From: Collybia mongolica | Taxonomy: Eukaryota > Basidiomycota > Agaricomycetes > Agaricales > Clitocybaceae | Length of the DNA: 64,000 nt | Assembly (NCBI GenBank): GCA_013420905.1 | Contig: JAAXNY010000004.1 | Span: 2,542,001 to 2,606,000 of the forward strand | Direction: 5' to 3' | Shown here: in pieces, positions 1-11,639 of the stretch | Layout: every line of letters starts with the position of its first letter | Numbering within the stretch: the stretch's first letter is position 1 | Position numbers and translations under genes: made by a program | Notes under the pieces: model-generated | Databases searched by the model: none | The model's input: the letters and a program-made list of their open reading frames with translations, nothing else | Told to the model about the DNA's origin: nothing

Positions 1-2879
1 GATACCCGACACTTCAACATTCTGATGAATAAGGTAAGGCCCCAGCCCGCTTTCGCACGGTTTCGCTCTTCATCCCAAACCACCACCATCTATCTGTTGG
101 AGCCACCGCTCCCTCCTTGTCGACTACTTCGTAAGTATGATTCATTAGTTTATTAGTATATATCAATGTAGTAGTGTATTAAAACAAAAAACCAACACGA
201 ATGATAATGATAGTAATAAAGATAGACTAACAAAAAAATCTAATGCCCTTAGGAAACCTAAGGACACTGCTGCAGGGATGACAGGCAAGAAGATCCTTAA
301 CATAGCACGCGGCTTTGTTGACCTTGAGGCTCAGGTGGATGACAAGGAGGATAATGAAGGATTTGAGGAAGATCAGGACCTCGGTGCGCCCCCCCTCGCC
401 TTCGTAGTGCTTGGGACCTGCTAACACCCTGACATGCCAGATGACTTCATTGACAGGGACGACACTGTAGAATCCCAAAGCACGGCGAGACCATCTACAT
501 CAGTGGTGAGATCTCATGCCCAGGATGGCCAACTAGACGACCCTTTGGAGGGGATATTGGAACGTTCATGCGCCCAACGCCCAGCGCACGATTATGGGCC
601 AGGATCAGACATTGAATCGGATGACCTACCCATCAACACCATACGCGGTCCAGTCGACTCGGATTATCCATTGCTAAGGGTCTGCTGCACTGTGAGTCTT
701 CACCACCGCATTTTGTGATACCTCTTACAGAAATACCTTATTTTCCGCCTCCAGCTGGGGAGGGAGGAGGAGGCCGTTATTTACCTCTTCCAGAATGCAC
801 TTCCAGTTCACAGGTTGCGATCAGCATTCACCCGAGATGCTATACAAGGCTGGTTTTACATTGAGGCTGCCATGAACACCGAGCTTTCGACACTTCTATA
901 TTCAGCCCCAACGATAATTCGTCCCCATGATGGTCTTTTTGGGATTAGGACAGAGGAATGGACACAATTGCTGGATATGGAGATGCATGGAGGGTCTCCA
1001 TCAATTGGAGACTGGGTCACAGTCAATCGGGGGCTATACAAAGGGGACGTTGGATATGTTCTGTCTACTGAGAACTGGGGGAAAGCTACCCTCCTTTTAG
1101 TTCCCCGTCTCCCCCACTTCCCTCAAAATAAGTCCTCTTCCTCTAAGAAAAGGAAATGACCTCTTACCTGCACGAACCCTGCCTTATTCGACCTTGGGAC
1201 GGAGGTCAACACCATGGCGAATTATCCCAATGCGCGCGTTGAATATAGAGAAGATGGAACGGCCTCTGTCTTCAATCGCATATTCGACCACTCCCTTGAA
1301 CGTCGAACTTATCATTTCCACTCAATTTCTGTCCCCATTGACACCAAGCCACTCTCAATGCCAAGTGATATACTTGACAAATTCTTAAGATCCCCCCACC
1401 CCCATATCGCAACAGCACAATTCCCTTGCCCCACGGAATGGAAATTCTTCGAAGGTGAAGAAGTGGTGATCAAGTCGTCAAGAAACAACAGGATTATCAA
1501 AGCTATAGGAACTCGCTCTGTGGAAATAGATCTTATGAATGGGGAGGGTCAAAAGATGTTCCAGTGGTCTAATGTGTGGAAGTATATAGCTCCGGGCCAC
1601 TTTGTTGAAGTGCAGAGCAGCCCTCTGCGAGGGGAACAGGGATGGGTGGTAGGGGTTGAAGAACAAATGGTCTCTATTACCGAACGGCTGGAACAAGAGG
1701 TACATGAGGATTTTGTCCTTCACAACGCACTAAAGGTAACTAAACAGTTGATATATTTTCGAGTAACTACTAATTAATGTCCAACAGCCAAACGAAGTCC
1801 ATAGGAATTGGATCAAAGTTATCAGCCCACCGATTACACTCCATGGACACGCTCCGGTATCAGACGACGAATTGACAGGCCTTATGAAGCGCGACCATAC
1901 GCCCTGGAAAGGCATGGAAGTCATAGTTCAGAAGAAAGGTCACGCAATGAGAGGTTACCATGCAGTTGTCCAGGATGTTCAGCAGTCGCAGGAGACTTTG
2001 AGTGGCCTCAAAGTAACTGTGCAATTTATGCACCTCAACCCAGCAAATCCCTTCAACAAGCAGGTTCTGGACTACGATGATATTGTGGAAGTGCGGTAAG
2101 TCATTTCATATCTACTGATAGTCAGCTTGGCCTCATTTTCATTAAGCTCTCATCGTAAATTATATGACTTCGCCCCCACCAAAAATAAAATATTTACACC
2201 CCTTCCCGCTCATTTTATCACAAATCACCCACCAGTGGCCTCACAGCCTATCCCCGAGCCATCCGGAAGTGGCACTCCAATGCCCGACTTCCACTACCTC
2301 ACGCCAGCTTGGAATCCATCGTCAAGGACTCCACTCACACCGCTCCCACCCCTTGAGGCTGGGCCAAGTACCCGGATATATTCCCCACTCCCTTCACCAC
2401 AGCCGCAAGGCCCCATCCACCCACTATTAGACATGCGGCTGGTTGGTCGAAAGGTGAAAGTGCTGGTCACTGAAGGGAAACGGAAGAGCAAGGAGGTAGC
2501 CGCTTTGGTCGTGGAGACGGATGGAGAGTTATCCATCCGTTCCACGCATTATACCACTTCAGAACTCTTGTCACCAGAGCAAGTTACTCTGAAACATCCC
2601 AATCCAACACGCGACAATGGCTTGCTTCTTGTAATTGAGGGTGAGCATTGTGGTAAATATGTCCGGCGAATTCACCATCGATATGATGGTGACAATGCAT
2701 TTGTTCTTTTAGCTGTGATCAACCGGACAGAGGATGGCCATGAGAGTTTGTCGGAGGAGCATTTTGAGCTCAATCCCAACAAACTCTGTGTTGGTATTGA
2801 GACTAAGGATGAGAAAGCCCGTGGTGGTGAGCTGATGGCCAGCCTTCGTGAGGAGGCTCGAAAAACTCGCGCAAAATAA
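1..2879 (+). pseudogene. Spt5-like NGN/KOW gene of element 1, one in-frame stop, 5' end cut by window
   Basis: Paralogue of the RNA polymerase II elongation factor Spt5. Exons read from splice sites and from the second copy at 45190-46690: leader to 130, then 253-383, 441-691, 731-1735, 1788-2095 and 2126-2879; all junctions keep frame. An acidic linker with DDFIDRDD opens the third exon. The NGN-like domain covers about 740-1000 (LGREEEAV, SAFTRDAIQGWFYIEA). A KOW unit follows (GDWVTVNRGLYKGDVGYV, then LVPRL as in Spt5); further KOW-like units lie near 1430-1735, 1890-2090 and in the last exon. A TGA at 1157-1159 sits between KKRK and PLTCTNPALF; CGA would give arginine. It may instead be a split gene or use an alternative exon, but no sites support that. 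A true housekeeping Spt5 is unlikely because the block is repeated and ends in transposon-type repeats. Confidence 0.8.
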
Positions 2880-2989
2880 GTAGGGGCACTATTAACATAA
2901 TCCTTCTATAATATATACATTGCTTGATAATTGACATGCCCACATCCTATCCTAAGTATGACTTAATTTCTGTCGTTTATGCTGTCTTC

Positions 2990-3523
2990 CTTTTTCTATT
3001 ATCCTACGGCCCAGTTTACTTCCCTGCTGCCTTTTTTGTTGGAAATTGAAGTTAAATACTGGGTTTACTAGGCTTCCACCTTCAATGTGTATATGTATTG
3101 TAATATCCTTTTCATGATCAATTATACAACCGAAATGCAGTTAAGTGTTGCACATACCTTGTCTTTCACAGATTGAATAATGCTGACTCCCATTTCCCCC
3201 TTGCTGTCCTCAGAGATTTTCCCGGAATTCTTGACATGATTATTATCACCTGCATCCGATGTTCAGCCTTAGCGCCACTCGTCAAACTGATCTATACCTA
3301 TTTCTTTGGTTGTACTGGCCTCCCTACTGGAGGCGTTGGAACAATACGGAACCCACCCGACGTATTCCGGTAGCCCAAGTTGATTTTCTGGACCAATGGA
3401 TTGTTCGCGGTCAGAGTCTGTTTCGGGCTCTGTCACATTTTCTATGGTGTTGTGGCCATCCTCGTTGATGCACGGACTCGCAACACCACTGTGAAGTATT
3501 GAGGAACGAGACATGGTAGGCAT
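2990..3523 (-). pseudogene. Gene X of element 1, small acidic protein of unknown function, convergent to the Spt5-like gene
   Basis: Not a family I recognise. First exon runs down from 3523 to 3158 and begins MPTMSRSS; it contains TEPETDSDRE and PENQLGLPEYVGW. A 50-base intron (3108-3157, GTATGT to AAG) is followed by an exon giving DITIHIHIEGGSLV and FNFNFQQKRQQGS. The paralogue at 35700-45133 has the same two-exon layout (ETESDQES, PENQLSLLENRLW, then NITIHIHIQG and FNFNFQQE), which is why it is called as a gene. Here a TAA after FDEWR plus a frame change near 3260 breaks the first exon. It lies tail to tail with the Spt5-like gene and upstream of gene Y, an order preserved in the second block. 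Confidence 0.6.
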
Positions 3524-3868
3524 GAGGTATGCGTTTAGGATAACGAGCTATAATTTTACTAACTCAAATATATAACACTATATGTGATTTCACTACTCTA
3601 CGGGTGTCTTTTCCGACACTTGTTCAGAGATCCGTGGAGCCGCGATAGCAAAACCCTCTGCCCCAATATCCGACATTAGAACTCATCAAGCGACAATTAA
3701 GTGAATTGGAGTCGGAATTCCTCATTCCGACCCTTGCACTAGTGTCAAGATTTTGTGTTTTCCGCTTCCGCGTCAATAGTGCCTAACCATGGAGCATATC
3801 CATGGTCGAATTCTTAAGGATGTAAGACATCTCTCCTCTCCCTCAACAACTCAATCCTCACAATCCTC
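3524..3868. other. Intergenic stretch between divergent genes X and Y
   Basis: 345 bases between the start region of gene X (minus) and the ATG of gene Y (plus). It is the only place where promoters of both can lie. I see no clear TATA box or repeat and no open frame worth calling. Confidence 0.4.
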
Positions 3869-4771
3869 ATGGCTAAATCCTCAGCATCGAAAGTCAATAA
3901 GCGTGGTGGCAAGGTCAAGTCGGGGTCAACTCCTGCCAAAAATAAAGTATTAGGTAGTTGCCACTTCCTCTAGTAGGATGATTTCACTAATTGTATTACA
4001 CCTGAAGCGGCACAGACCATGACCCTACAAGCTAAGCTGAAGAAACTACAAGGTACCTACGTCCGATTTATTTCTTCTTCAATGTGCACTCAACTTCGTC
4101 AATACCATCAGCCGAGAACGACGCCCTGCGCAAATCTGCCGCTGCAAAAGAGATAACATCGGACTTGATACCACAGCCAGCGCACAGCTCTAGCAGAAAG
4201 AAATTTAACTTACAGTTTGCAATGTGTTTAGAAGATGACCAGGATTTATATACATCAATTCGCGTAAGTTTCATTTTTATTCACGGAATCTATCTGATTA
4301 TCTATAGCGTTCTGTTCGTGAATTGACTGCCACGGCAGGGATCGATTACAGCCTTTCATGGCACTGACAACCCAAACCAATAATAGCCCGAATAATTGCT
4401 GTAGTAAGTCTCCTGTTATTTACCCTCCCTTTGACTAACAAAGTTGTCAGGCTCGAAAGTGTCATGAGTATCTGAACCGATTTGCCCATGGCTGGCCCGT
4501 CGAGGAATTTATAAAATACAACCTCAAAAACAGGCGCGCCTATGCTCGTCATCACGGATATCTACCACCACCCTCAACACTCGCCAATAACACAGATGAT
4601 GATGATCGAGAAATGGAAGCAGATGAGGATGGAAGTGAACACGGCGAGAGTGATGACATGGACACAGCCATAGGAAATGGGGACCGAGAGGACGAGGATG
4701 AGGGCAAGGGCAATGAGGATGGGGATGAGGACATGACAGGTGAATCAGACCTAGAAGAGGAGAACTTCTGA
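3869..4771 (+). pseudogene. Gene Y of element 1, coiled-coil protein with acidic tail, one in-frame stop
   Basis: Five exons (3869-3953, 4008-4052, 4112-4263, 4308-4403, 4451-4771) with GT-AG introns sum to exactly 233 codons, starting at ATG 3869. Order: basic Ser/Lys-rich start; short coiled coil (LQAKLKKLQAENDALRKSA); a core with NLQFAMCLEDDQDLY and VRELTATAGIDY; a segment with RKCHEYLNRFAHGWP and FIKYNLKNRRAYARHHGYL; then about 55 residues rich in Asp and Glu ending EEENF. One TGA at 4365-4367 replaces the codon that is TGC in the copy near 50140, consistent with an ancestral CGN. Function unknown; basic, coiled-coil and acidic parts suggest a nuclear DNA- or protein-binding role, which is inference. 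Copies at 35127-35418 plus 50019-50541, and 28140-28277, share the LEDDxxLY|gtaagt exon end. Confidence 0.7.
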
Positions 4772-4859
4772 GTAGGAGAATTTTCCAAAATCTTCTAATT
4801 GATAAACCATACAGATACCATATTTTTTTCATATATAATTGGATTTTTTTGGCACTCTA

Positions 4860-5583
4860 GTGGATGACTTTCAGTTAGAAAAGGCTATATTTTAGGCAAT
4901 ATAATTATTGCATTCAGTGGATGAATATTTCCTGCTCCCCAGTCTGAAAAGTCCCCCAAAAATTGTTGAAAATCATCCAAACTCAAGGGTATGAAATTCA
5001 TTATGAGCAAGGGGATGAATTGAGAGCCATAGAATTAATCCAGTTATGGTGAAGAATTCATCCAGAGATACTGTAGCTAATCCCACCTTTAAAAGTATGA
5101 AATTCATTCTAAGACAAGGGATGAATAAAAGCCATTTATTTAATCCAGTTTTGGTGAAGAATTCATCCAGAGATATTTTAACTAATCCCACCTTTAGAAG
5201 TATGAAATTCATTCTGAGGAAAAGGATGAATAAAAGCCATTTATTTAATCCAGCTTTGGTGAAGAATTTATCCTGGGATAACATGGTTAATATTGCCTTT
5301 AGAGGTATGAAATTCATCCAGGGTATGAATAGTGGATGAATCTAAAGGTGCTGACTTGGGACATTCTATGGCTTGAATTCAGCCAATAAAATACATACTT
5401 TCAAGGGGGAAAATCATCTCTTTTTACCCACCCTAAGGGTTGAATTTCCCAATATTTGTAAATGAAATTCATTATATTTCTGTTGTTATGATGGGATGAA
5501 ATTTATACTTTATAAAGATGACTTCCCACTGCTTAAGTAAGGAAAGGGGGGTTGTAAATTCATCCTCTATGGAGCTCACAGTG
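4860..5583 (+). repeat. Subterminal repeat region and probable right end of element 1
   Basis: Dense in TGAAATTCAT and GGATGAAT words on both strands. Includes three 105-base tandem units beginning at 5047, 5152 and 5257 (each opens TGGTGAAGAATT). The region ends in CACAGTG at 5577-5583, the terminal heptamer of the CACTA-type elements at 25940 and 46924. In En/Spm elements such subterminal motifs bind the TnpA protein. The left end of element 1 lies outside the window, so the boundary is inferred from one side. Confidence 0.55.
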
Positions 5584-5965
5584 AGTTATCATCTTTGTTG
5601 TCCTTGTGGTGGTGGTTGTCATCTTTGTCCTCATTCTAGTTGCCCTTTGTCATTGTCATTGTGCTGTTGTTGGTACTGTGCTGCTGCTGTTGCCATTGTC
5701 ATGGTTGCTGCTGCTGCTGCTGTCTTCATTGTTGTTGTTGTCATTGTTATTGTTGCTGTTGCTGTTGTTGTTGTTGTTGTTCTTGCCATTGTCTTCCAGG
5801 TGTGCTGGGGCACCCTGGGCATTGGTGGCTGTGTCCTTGTCATCTCAGGTTCCTGCAGTGGGAGGAAACATGCTGCATGGTCAGTGCGTAGGTGAGCAGC
5901 CAGTGGGACTCACCTCCACCTGCCCCTTGGGGCACCCTTTCCTCATTGTCCCCTCATTCTGTGTT
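5584..5965. repeat. Low-complexity TGTTGC-rich DNA related to CACTA interior
   Basis: Runs of TTG, TGC and GTT, then about 80 bases (GACTCACCTCC, CCTTGGGGCACCC) that match the interior of the CACTA-type element near 27060-27120 and, inverted, 8100-8180. Open frames here are poly-Leu/Val/Cys translations of the microsatellite and are not called as genes. Confidence 0.5.
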
Positions 5966-6307
5966 ACGAGTCCTTATGTTTACATAAGTAACTCGTTCAT
6001 CATCCTGGGTTTGCGGGGAAAATTCAGCATACCCAACAAGATCCAGTGTTGTTTTTCCCACAGTTAGTAAGTTTGAAGTGTTCCGAGATTTCATTAGAAC
6101 ATGATCAGTAAACATTTTGAAGTACATCAGTAACACTTTGTAGTCGTGGAAATATTTTTCTAACTGTGGGAATCAAAATTAGCCGACGCGCGGATTTCGA
6201 GCAAAAAAGGCAACTGAGCGCAGCATTTAATAATATAAATTCGAGTTAATTGGTCTTTTTCTTGGGATATCTCAAGAATTAATTAATAACTGTCCACTGC
6301 ATAATTG

Positions 6308-6365
6308 TGCTTACGTTTGTCAACTATGCTGTTAGCTCTAACAGCGTAGTTGGCAAACGTAAGCA
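6308..6365. repeat. 28-base palindrome with 2-base centre
   Basis: Left arm 6308-6335 and right arm 6338-6365 are inverted copies (TGCTTACGTTTG at the outer ends, CTGTTAG at the centre) with two mismatches, both T against C. The same palindrome occurs at 13876-13933. Confidence 0.85.
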
Positions 6366-6410
6366 TGATTACAAGAGGCTTGTTCCACTTTGGGTCAAAC
6401 TTTTCCCACA

Positions 6411-7345
6411 ATACAAAATATTGCATATCTCCACAATGACAAGGCCTATGGATGCAATTTAAATTGCTACTACTAGATATGGTGAAGGGCTACCCAATTA
6501 GTATATTTATGTATATTTGTATTTGTTTGTTCACCTTCAAACATCATGATCAAAAGCACCTCTCTCACTACAAGCATGTTACAAATGAATATCAAGTTTG
6601 TGTATGACTTTGCCAGAGCTAGCCAAACAAACAATACCATCAAAGTTCCCACACTATAAATCATTGCATATCTCAATAACAACAAGGTCTATAGATGTAA
6701 TTTAAATTGCTAGTGTTAGATATGGTGAGGTAGTACCTCATGTATATGTTTGTATGTGTTTGTATTTGTTTGTATCTCTCAAAACATTATCAACATCATT
6801 TTTCTTGCTACATATTACAAATCAATACTGTCTGTATATCACTTCACCACACATCTGGCCAAACAAACAATAATACTAAAGAAATTTCCCACAATATAGA
6901 TGATGCATATTTCAGCAAATATAAAGCTGATGGACATGCTACTGCTAGACATTGTAAAGGAATACATTATGTATATGTTTATATGTGTTTGTAGTTGTTT
7001 GTACTCTTCCAAATCTCATTATCAACACCTTCTTTACTACATATTACACATCAATATCATCTGCATATTACTTTGCCAACATCTGGCCAAACAAACAATA
7101 TTAATGAAATTCCCACAATATAGATGATGCATATCTCAGCAAATACAAGGCTCATGGATACAATTGAAATTGCTACTACTCCTAGACATATAAATGGAGG
7201 GGATACATCAAGAGATGTATATTTATATTTGTTTGTATCTTTCCAAATTTGATTATAATCTCTTGTTATACCTATTTTTAGTATCACATTCATATATTAC
7301 TTGGCAAAAAGCATAGCCAAATAAGTCAATGTGGTGACAAGCATG
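6411..7345. repeat. Four diverged tandem units of about 235 bases in E3
   Basis: Units begin with TTCCCACA-ATA-ATGCATATCTC at about 6411, 6650, 6890 and 7115, and each contains CCAAACAAACAAT near its end. The mirror array lies at about 12930-13850, and a partial one at 24700-25140. Confidence 0.65.
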
Positions 7346-7530
7346 GTTGCACTCCATGCATGTCAATGACCCTTTTTCATATCTCCCAAGTCTGACCAAC
7401 TTGACAATGATGGACCTCATTCCAACTGACTCAACAACTGTAAAGGGTCACATTACTCTGAGTGCCCAGGAGGGGAGAGTGATATGAACAGTGAGCTCAG
7501 CCACACAGGGAAGGGGGCACCTGAGGAGGT
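7346..7530. other. Unassigned spacer
   Basis: AT-rich, with no supported gene or repeat that I can match elsewhere in the window. Confidence 0.4.
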
Positions 7531-8799
7531 CTTTACACTAAACCACATAACCCGTGCAGACTCTGTGCGAACTCCGCGTGGACACACAGACTCATTTGGC
7601 AGGACCGTCAGCCAGACAAGAATCCGTGTCCGCGCTGAGTCCGCATCAATCCGCATAATTTTACGTGGACATGCAGACTAGCATGGACGGACAGCTCGCA
7701 GAGTCCAGGCAGCCAGTTGATTACTAATCAGATTAGTAATATAAATTTTATTTACACAAATTATATATACTATTTGTTATTAATAACATAACATAATGGC
7801 GGTGAAAAACTTGCATCCAACTAGGTTTGAACGCGTACAGGCACAAACATTATGTAATATGTTTGGCGTTCATAACCATTGGGCAAGGCGGGCATTTCTA
7901 GCTACAGAATCACTGGCCTCAAGTCAACAGACTTAGGTCACATGATTACAAGGCATGTGCAATGGTCACATTACCATTGCCACATCTTCGTTGGTTCTTT
8001 TCAACCACATCAATGACGTCTGCCAAAACCACCAACGCCAACACCAACGCATTGAACACCAACCGACATCAACATGACGATGCACAAGACGGTGTGGGGA
8101 GAAGGATAGAAACGGACGTGGAATGAGGGGACGACGAGGAAAGGGTGCCCCAAGGGGCAGAACCAGGTGAGTCGTACACCGCTGCTCACCCACACGCTTG
8201 CCATGTAGCACATCCCCCCCCCCACTTCAGGAACTCAAAACAAAGGATACGGCCGCCAACAGCAACAGGAGGAAGGCGGCAACGACAACAACAATGACAA
8301 AGACAGCAACAGCAACAGCAGTAACAGTGCTGACGAGGCCTGTGGCAACAACAGCAACAGCAGTGGCACTAACAACGGCACAACAACAACAACAACAACT
8401 ACAACAAAGACAACCACCACCACCACAAGGATGATGACGACTAAGGACAATGAGGACAACAACAACAACAACAACTAAGGACAATGGGGACAATGACAAG
8501 ACAAGCAGCCAGTGCTGCTGCTGCTGAAACCCAGGCTGCTGACAACGTCACAGGGGCCAACAAGGACGACGGGGGGGGGGGGGGGGGGGGGGCAGGGGCC
8601 CCCACCCCTGCCTATATTAAATTATTTTATCATATATGTATTATACTTAGTAATAATATATGTTTTGATCTATTAATTATATAGATTGTTAGTAAGCAAA
8701 AGAGTAAGTAAGTGCTTCATAATAAAAGAAAGTAAGTGAGTCCACACGGACTTTTGCAGTCCACGTGGAGTCCACAAGGACATGTGGGGGAGTGTAAAG
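7531..8799. mobile_element. Possible TIR element (CTTTACACT ... AGTGTAAAG)
   Basis: The ends are CTTTACACT at 7531-7539 and its complement at 8791-8799. Similarity continues inward (CACAT, then CGTGGAC at both ends), giving imperfect inverted repeats of about 50 bases. No target duplication is evident, so the boundaries are tentative. Interior: AT-rich DNA, a tRNA-like stretch, a CACTA-derived stretch (7960-8200), a CAA/CAG microsatellite (8260-8480) and a run of about 20 G near 8572. No transposase. A related left end appears near 10525 and 22270. Confidence 0.35.
7811..7893 (-). other. tRNA-like stretch (possible SINE head), copy 1
   Basis: On the minus strand, TTGCCCAATGGTTA resembles a pol III A box. 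GCGTTCAAACC about 50 bases later resembles a B box. CAAACAT and ATGTTTG could form the anticodon stem between them. The acceptor stem is not convincing, so this is not called a tRNA gene. Confidence 0.3.
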
Positions 8800-8806
8800 T
8801 ACAGAT

Positions 8807-9577
8807 TCCTGGCCACCAGTATTCTTGACTGATTAATTCTTGTGTTTTATATTGGCCTGGGTGTCCTCCTGGTTTCATGTCATGATATCTTCATACTATT
8901 TCTCATTGCAGTTTTACATCTGGTCCCACATAACATCTGCTCTTGAAAAACAGAAGTCCATCTTCAAATTTCCAATCAGACAGATTTGATTTGATTGGTG
9001 GTGTTCCTGTTTCCTTTAATGCTTCAATTGATTTTGCAAATAACTTGTCTTCTTCAACTGATTTCTTTAGGTCTTCTTGTAACTCTATATCAATCATCTT
9101 GATGAAAATGTCATCTGGTAATAGGATCCAGTCTTTGTTGTCTGTGTCTTCTGTACTGACATAGTCTGATCTTCTTGATAGAGCATCAGGTGGCCCATTT
9201 TGAAGCATCTGATTTGATGTGGAATGGTTTATTCTTGTCTGGCATCATGAGGATGGGTGATTTCAAAAACTTCTGTTTCAATCTGTTGAATGCTTCCTGA
9301 CAGTCTTGAGTCCACTTCCATTCAATGTCTTTTCTTGTCAGATTTGTCAATGGTCTGCTAAGTTCAGCATAGATCTCTATCACATAGATGTCATTCATCA
9401 TGTTCTGGAATGTTGCTGGTGAATTGCATGAGCCAAAAAACATAACAAGGGGTTCGAACAGTCCCCTGTTTGTTTTGAATGCTGCTTTCCATTCATCACC
9501 TTCTTTGATCCGGATATTGTTGTATCCCCATGGTAGGTCCAATTTTGTGAAATATTTGGCTCCTTTCAGTTTGTCAC
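8807..9577 (-). pseudogene. Gypsy-2c pol fragment (RT, RNase H, start of integrase), with deletions
   Basis: Minus-strand remnant of the Gypsy-2 pol. From 9577 downward it reads [18 protein letters not shown] and [19 protein letters not shown], then jumps to [14 protein letters not shown], losing the RT catalytic YMDD region. After SDASKWAT it jumps to [14 protein letters not shown], losing most of RNase H. It ends in the integrase linker. The upstream half of the same element is at 14279-16455, after the element E insertion. No LTR is attached at this end. Confidence 0.85.
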
Positions 9578-9659
9578 TTGAGGTAGAGGGCCATTACTGG
9601 CAGATACAAGTCCTTATGTTTTTTTTTTGATTAACTTTTCTTTATATTTCTAGAACCAT

Positions 9660-9880
9660 GTTGTTGCAATAGAAGTAGCTATACCTCTGACTCCTATGGA
9701 GCCAGAATCTATTCAACTTTATATTACTTTTTGTTGTTGATAAGTTTGGTTCTGGAATACTTGTCAGGCATTGTCCTAGAATTAGATTGTAGGGTACAGG
9801 GAGTAGCTTGACATCATGGAAGGCCTGATGGATACACAACATGAAGATGTGATATGACCACACATTTGAGCTTGCCAAAT
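9660..9880 (-). pseudogene. Short chromovirus pol C-terminal remnant inside E1
   Basis: The minus-strand frame reads AFHDVKLLPVPYNLILGQCL and IPEPNL. This lines up with PVFHVVKLLPAPHDPIPGRT and VPEPTL just before the chromodomain of Gypsy-1 (near 33680-33760). Short and alone, so homology is probable but not proven. The same piece is in the second E copy (19800-20011). Confidence 0.45.
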
Positions 9881-11639
9881 ACTTGTTGCACTTCTGTAAG
9901 GGGTCATGTTGCCAAGAGGCTCAGACAGGGAGCAGTATACACAGTATGAATAACCATGCAGGGAAGGGATGAGCATAGAGCACTAGAAGCTTGACTATGA
10001 GTAGAGAACCCAGCCCAAGTCTATTGCAAAGGTGCCCTTCCATGGAGAGGAAGGGGCACCTTATATACAGTACATTGTACCTATGTCTCAAATAACAACA
10101 GAATCTGATATCAGTAACTCTACTGATGCAACAATCCATCTGTGATATGTCAGTCCAGAGTAAACTACTATCTGCCAAGGGGTCAAAGCAGTGTGTGTCA
10201 GAATAATAGATATAACAGTGAGGCTATGCAAGCTATGCAATAGTGATTCTGATGGCTAGATGTGGACAAACAAGTGATCCCCTTACAACTTCACCCATAT
10301 CCATGGTTATACCAATAGAAGTTGGTGTTTATAGATCCTATACAAATATCCACCAATAAAAGGTAACAATATATATCTAGGCATTTTCCTTAAAAACAAG
10401 TCAGCTTGTAAAGTGGGGACTCAGACTCTCAGGGATGGACTGTATGAAAAAATTAACAAGCTTGAAAATGTAGATCCATATTTGTATATTCCAAATATAC
10501 GACTAACTCAGTAGCTTCTCTGGGGACTTTACACTGAGCCACATGAGCCACACAGACCACACAGACAAATGCAGGTGTCTGCAGACTGACTCAGACCCTG
10601 TTTGGCAGGGAGCCCTGCTTAATGGACAGTGTGCATCTGAGCCAAGCCAAAGCTAAGTCCATAAATCCACACTGTTACTTGGATGCTCAGACCCAGCTTG
10701 GAACAACTTCTCATGGAGTCTATGCAGACTATCCAGATTGCTTACTTAATTATAGTTACCATTGCTTATTTAATGCACAAAAATGCAATATTTTGGAGAG
10801 TCAAATACAAGGCCTCAAGGTTACATACATGTCATGTGTATAAAGCATGCAGATTAACCATTTGGTAATATGAGTTTGTCAGTCCAAGGTGCTTGTTTTT
10901 ATAATGGCCCCTGCTGTTTACTCTTGGCCATTACTGGCAATGGTTGAATATTGTTGATAGGTGCCACATCACCTGTCAGCCTTGTTGACAACCTACACCA
11001 CTACATCCCCAGCTACCCCTCCCATCACCTCCCTGCCATATGATTGTGCACAATACTGCCAAATCCAAATACAATGCCAGGTCCCACTGCCATGGATACC
11101 ACCACCCTCTCTCATACCCACCCCTCTCAGTGAAAATAGCAACTGCAAAATCACAACAATAAAAGCTGCAACAAGAACTACAGAGACACCTGCCACATTA
11201 CCAGTGACTGCCTGCCCACATCTGCTAGTGGAGCAGCTAGCATGGCAGACATGGGTGGTGCAGTGGTGTATTCCATATGGTAGAACCATCACCTGGTGGC
11301 TGGGTGTGCACCCCTGGATGTGCTGTCTAGACCAAGTAATGCCAATCACCCCTGTGCCCTAACCAGATGTGTGTAAGGTGAGTGCATATGTGCCCCACAT
11401 CTAGTTGCTCAGATATACCTTGTTCTATTGTATATGCACCTATATGCTACTGTATACCTTGAGACTACCTTGGTATAGTTCTATCTACCTTGTGATATGT
11501 TCTTATTCCTTTTACAAATATTAGTTTACTTCTTATTGATACTTTACCCCTGTACTATTTGCACAGCTCCAGTAGGCTGATATAGACTCCTGGTACCCCA
11601 CAGTATTTATCCAATGTACCTATTTACAGATTGGACTAC

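Larger units (their letters stand above)
5966..7345 (-). repeat. E3: inverted, partial copy of the element E right end
   Basis: Matches 12900-14278 in reverse orientation with few differences, from the terminal GTCCTTATG at about 5970 to the CAATGTGG near 7345. It therefore carries only the right part of element E. It forms a long inverted repeat with the right arm of E1, 5.5 kb away, so the two could pair or recombine. Confidence 0.7.

Noticed and set aside
4973..5339. 97- and 114-codon ORFs with internal repeats
   Set aside because: Created by the three 105-base tandem units of the subterminal region; both strands are open by chance.
5518..6067. Overlapping ORFs of 80-150 codons rich in Leu, Val, Cys
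   Set aside because: They are translations of TTG/TGC/GTT microsatellite DNA in several frames at once, with no conserved motif.
10961..11362. 133-codon Pro/Thr-rich ORF in element E1 and its overlap on the minus strand
   Set aside because: The corresponding frame in E2 (22713-22940) is broken and no motif is conserved.
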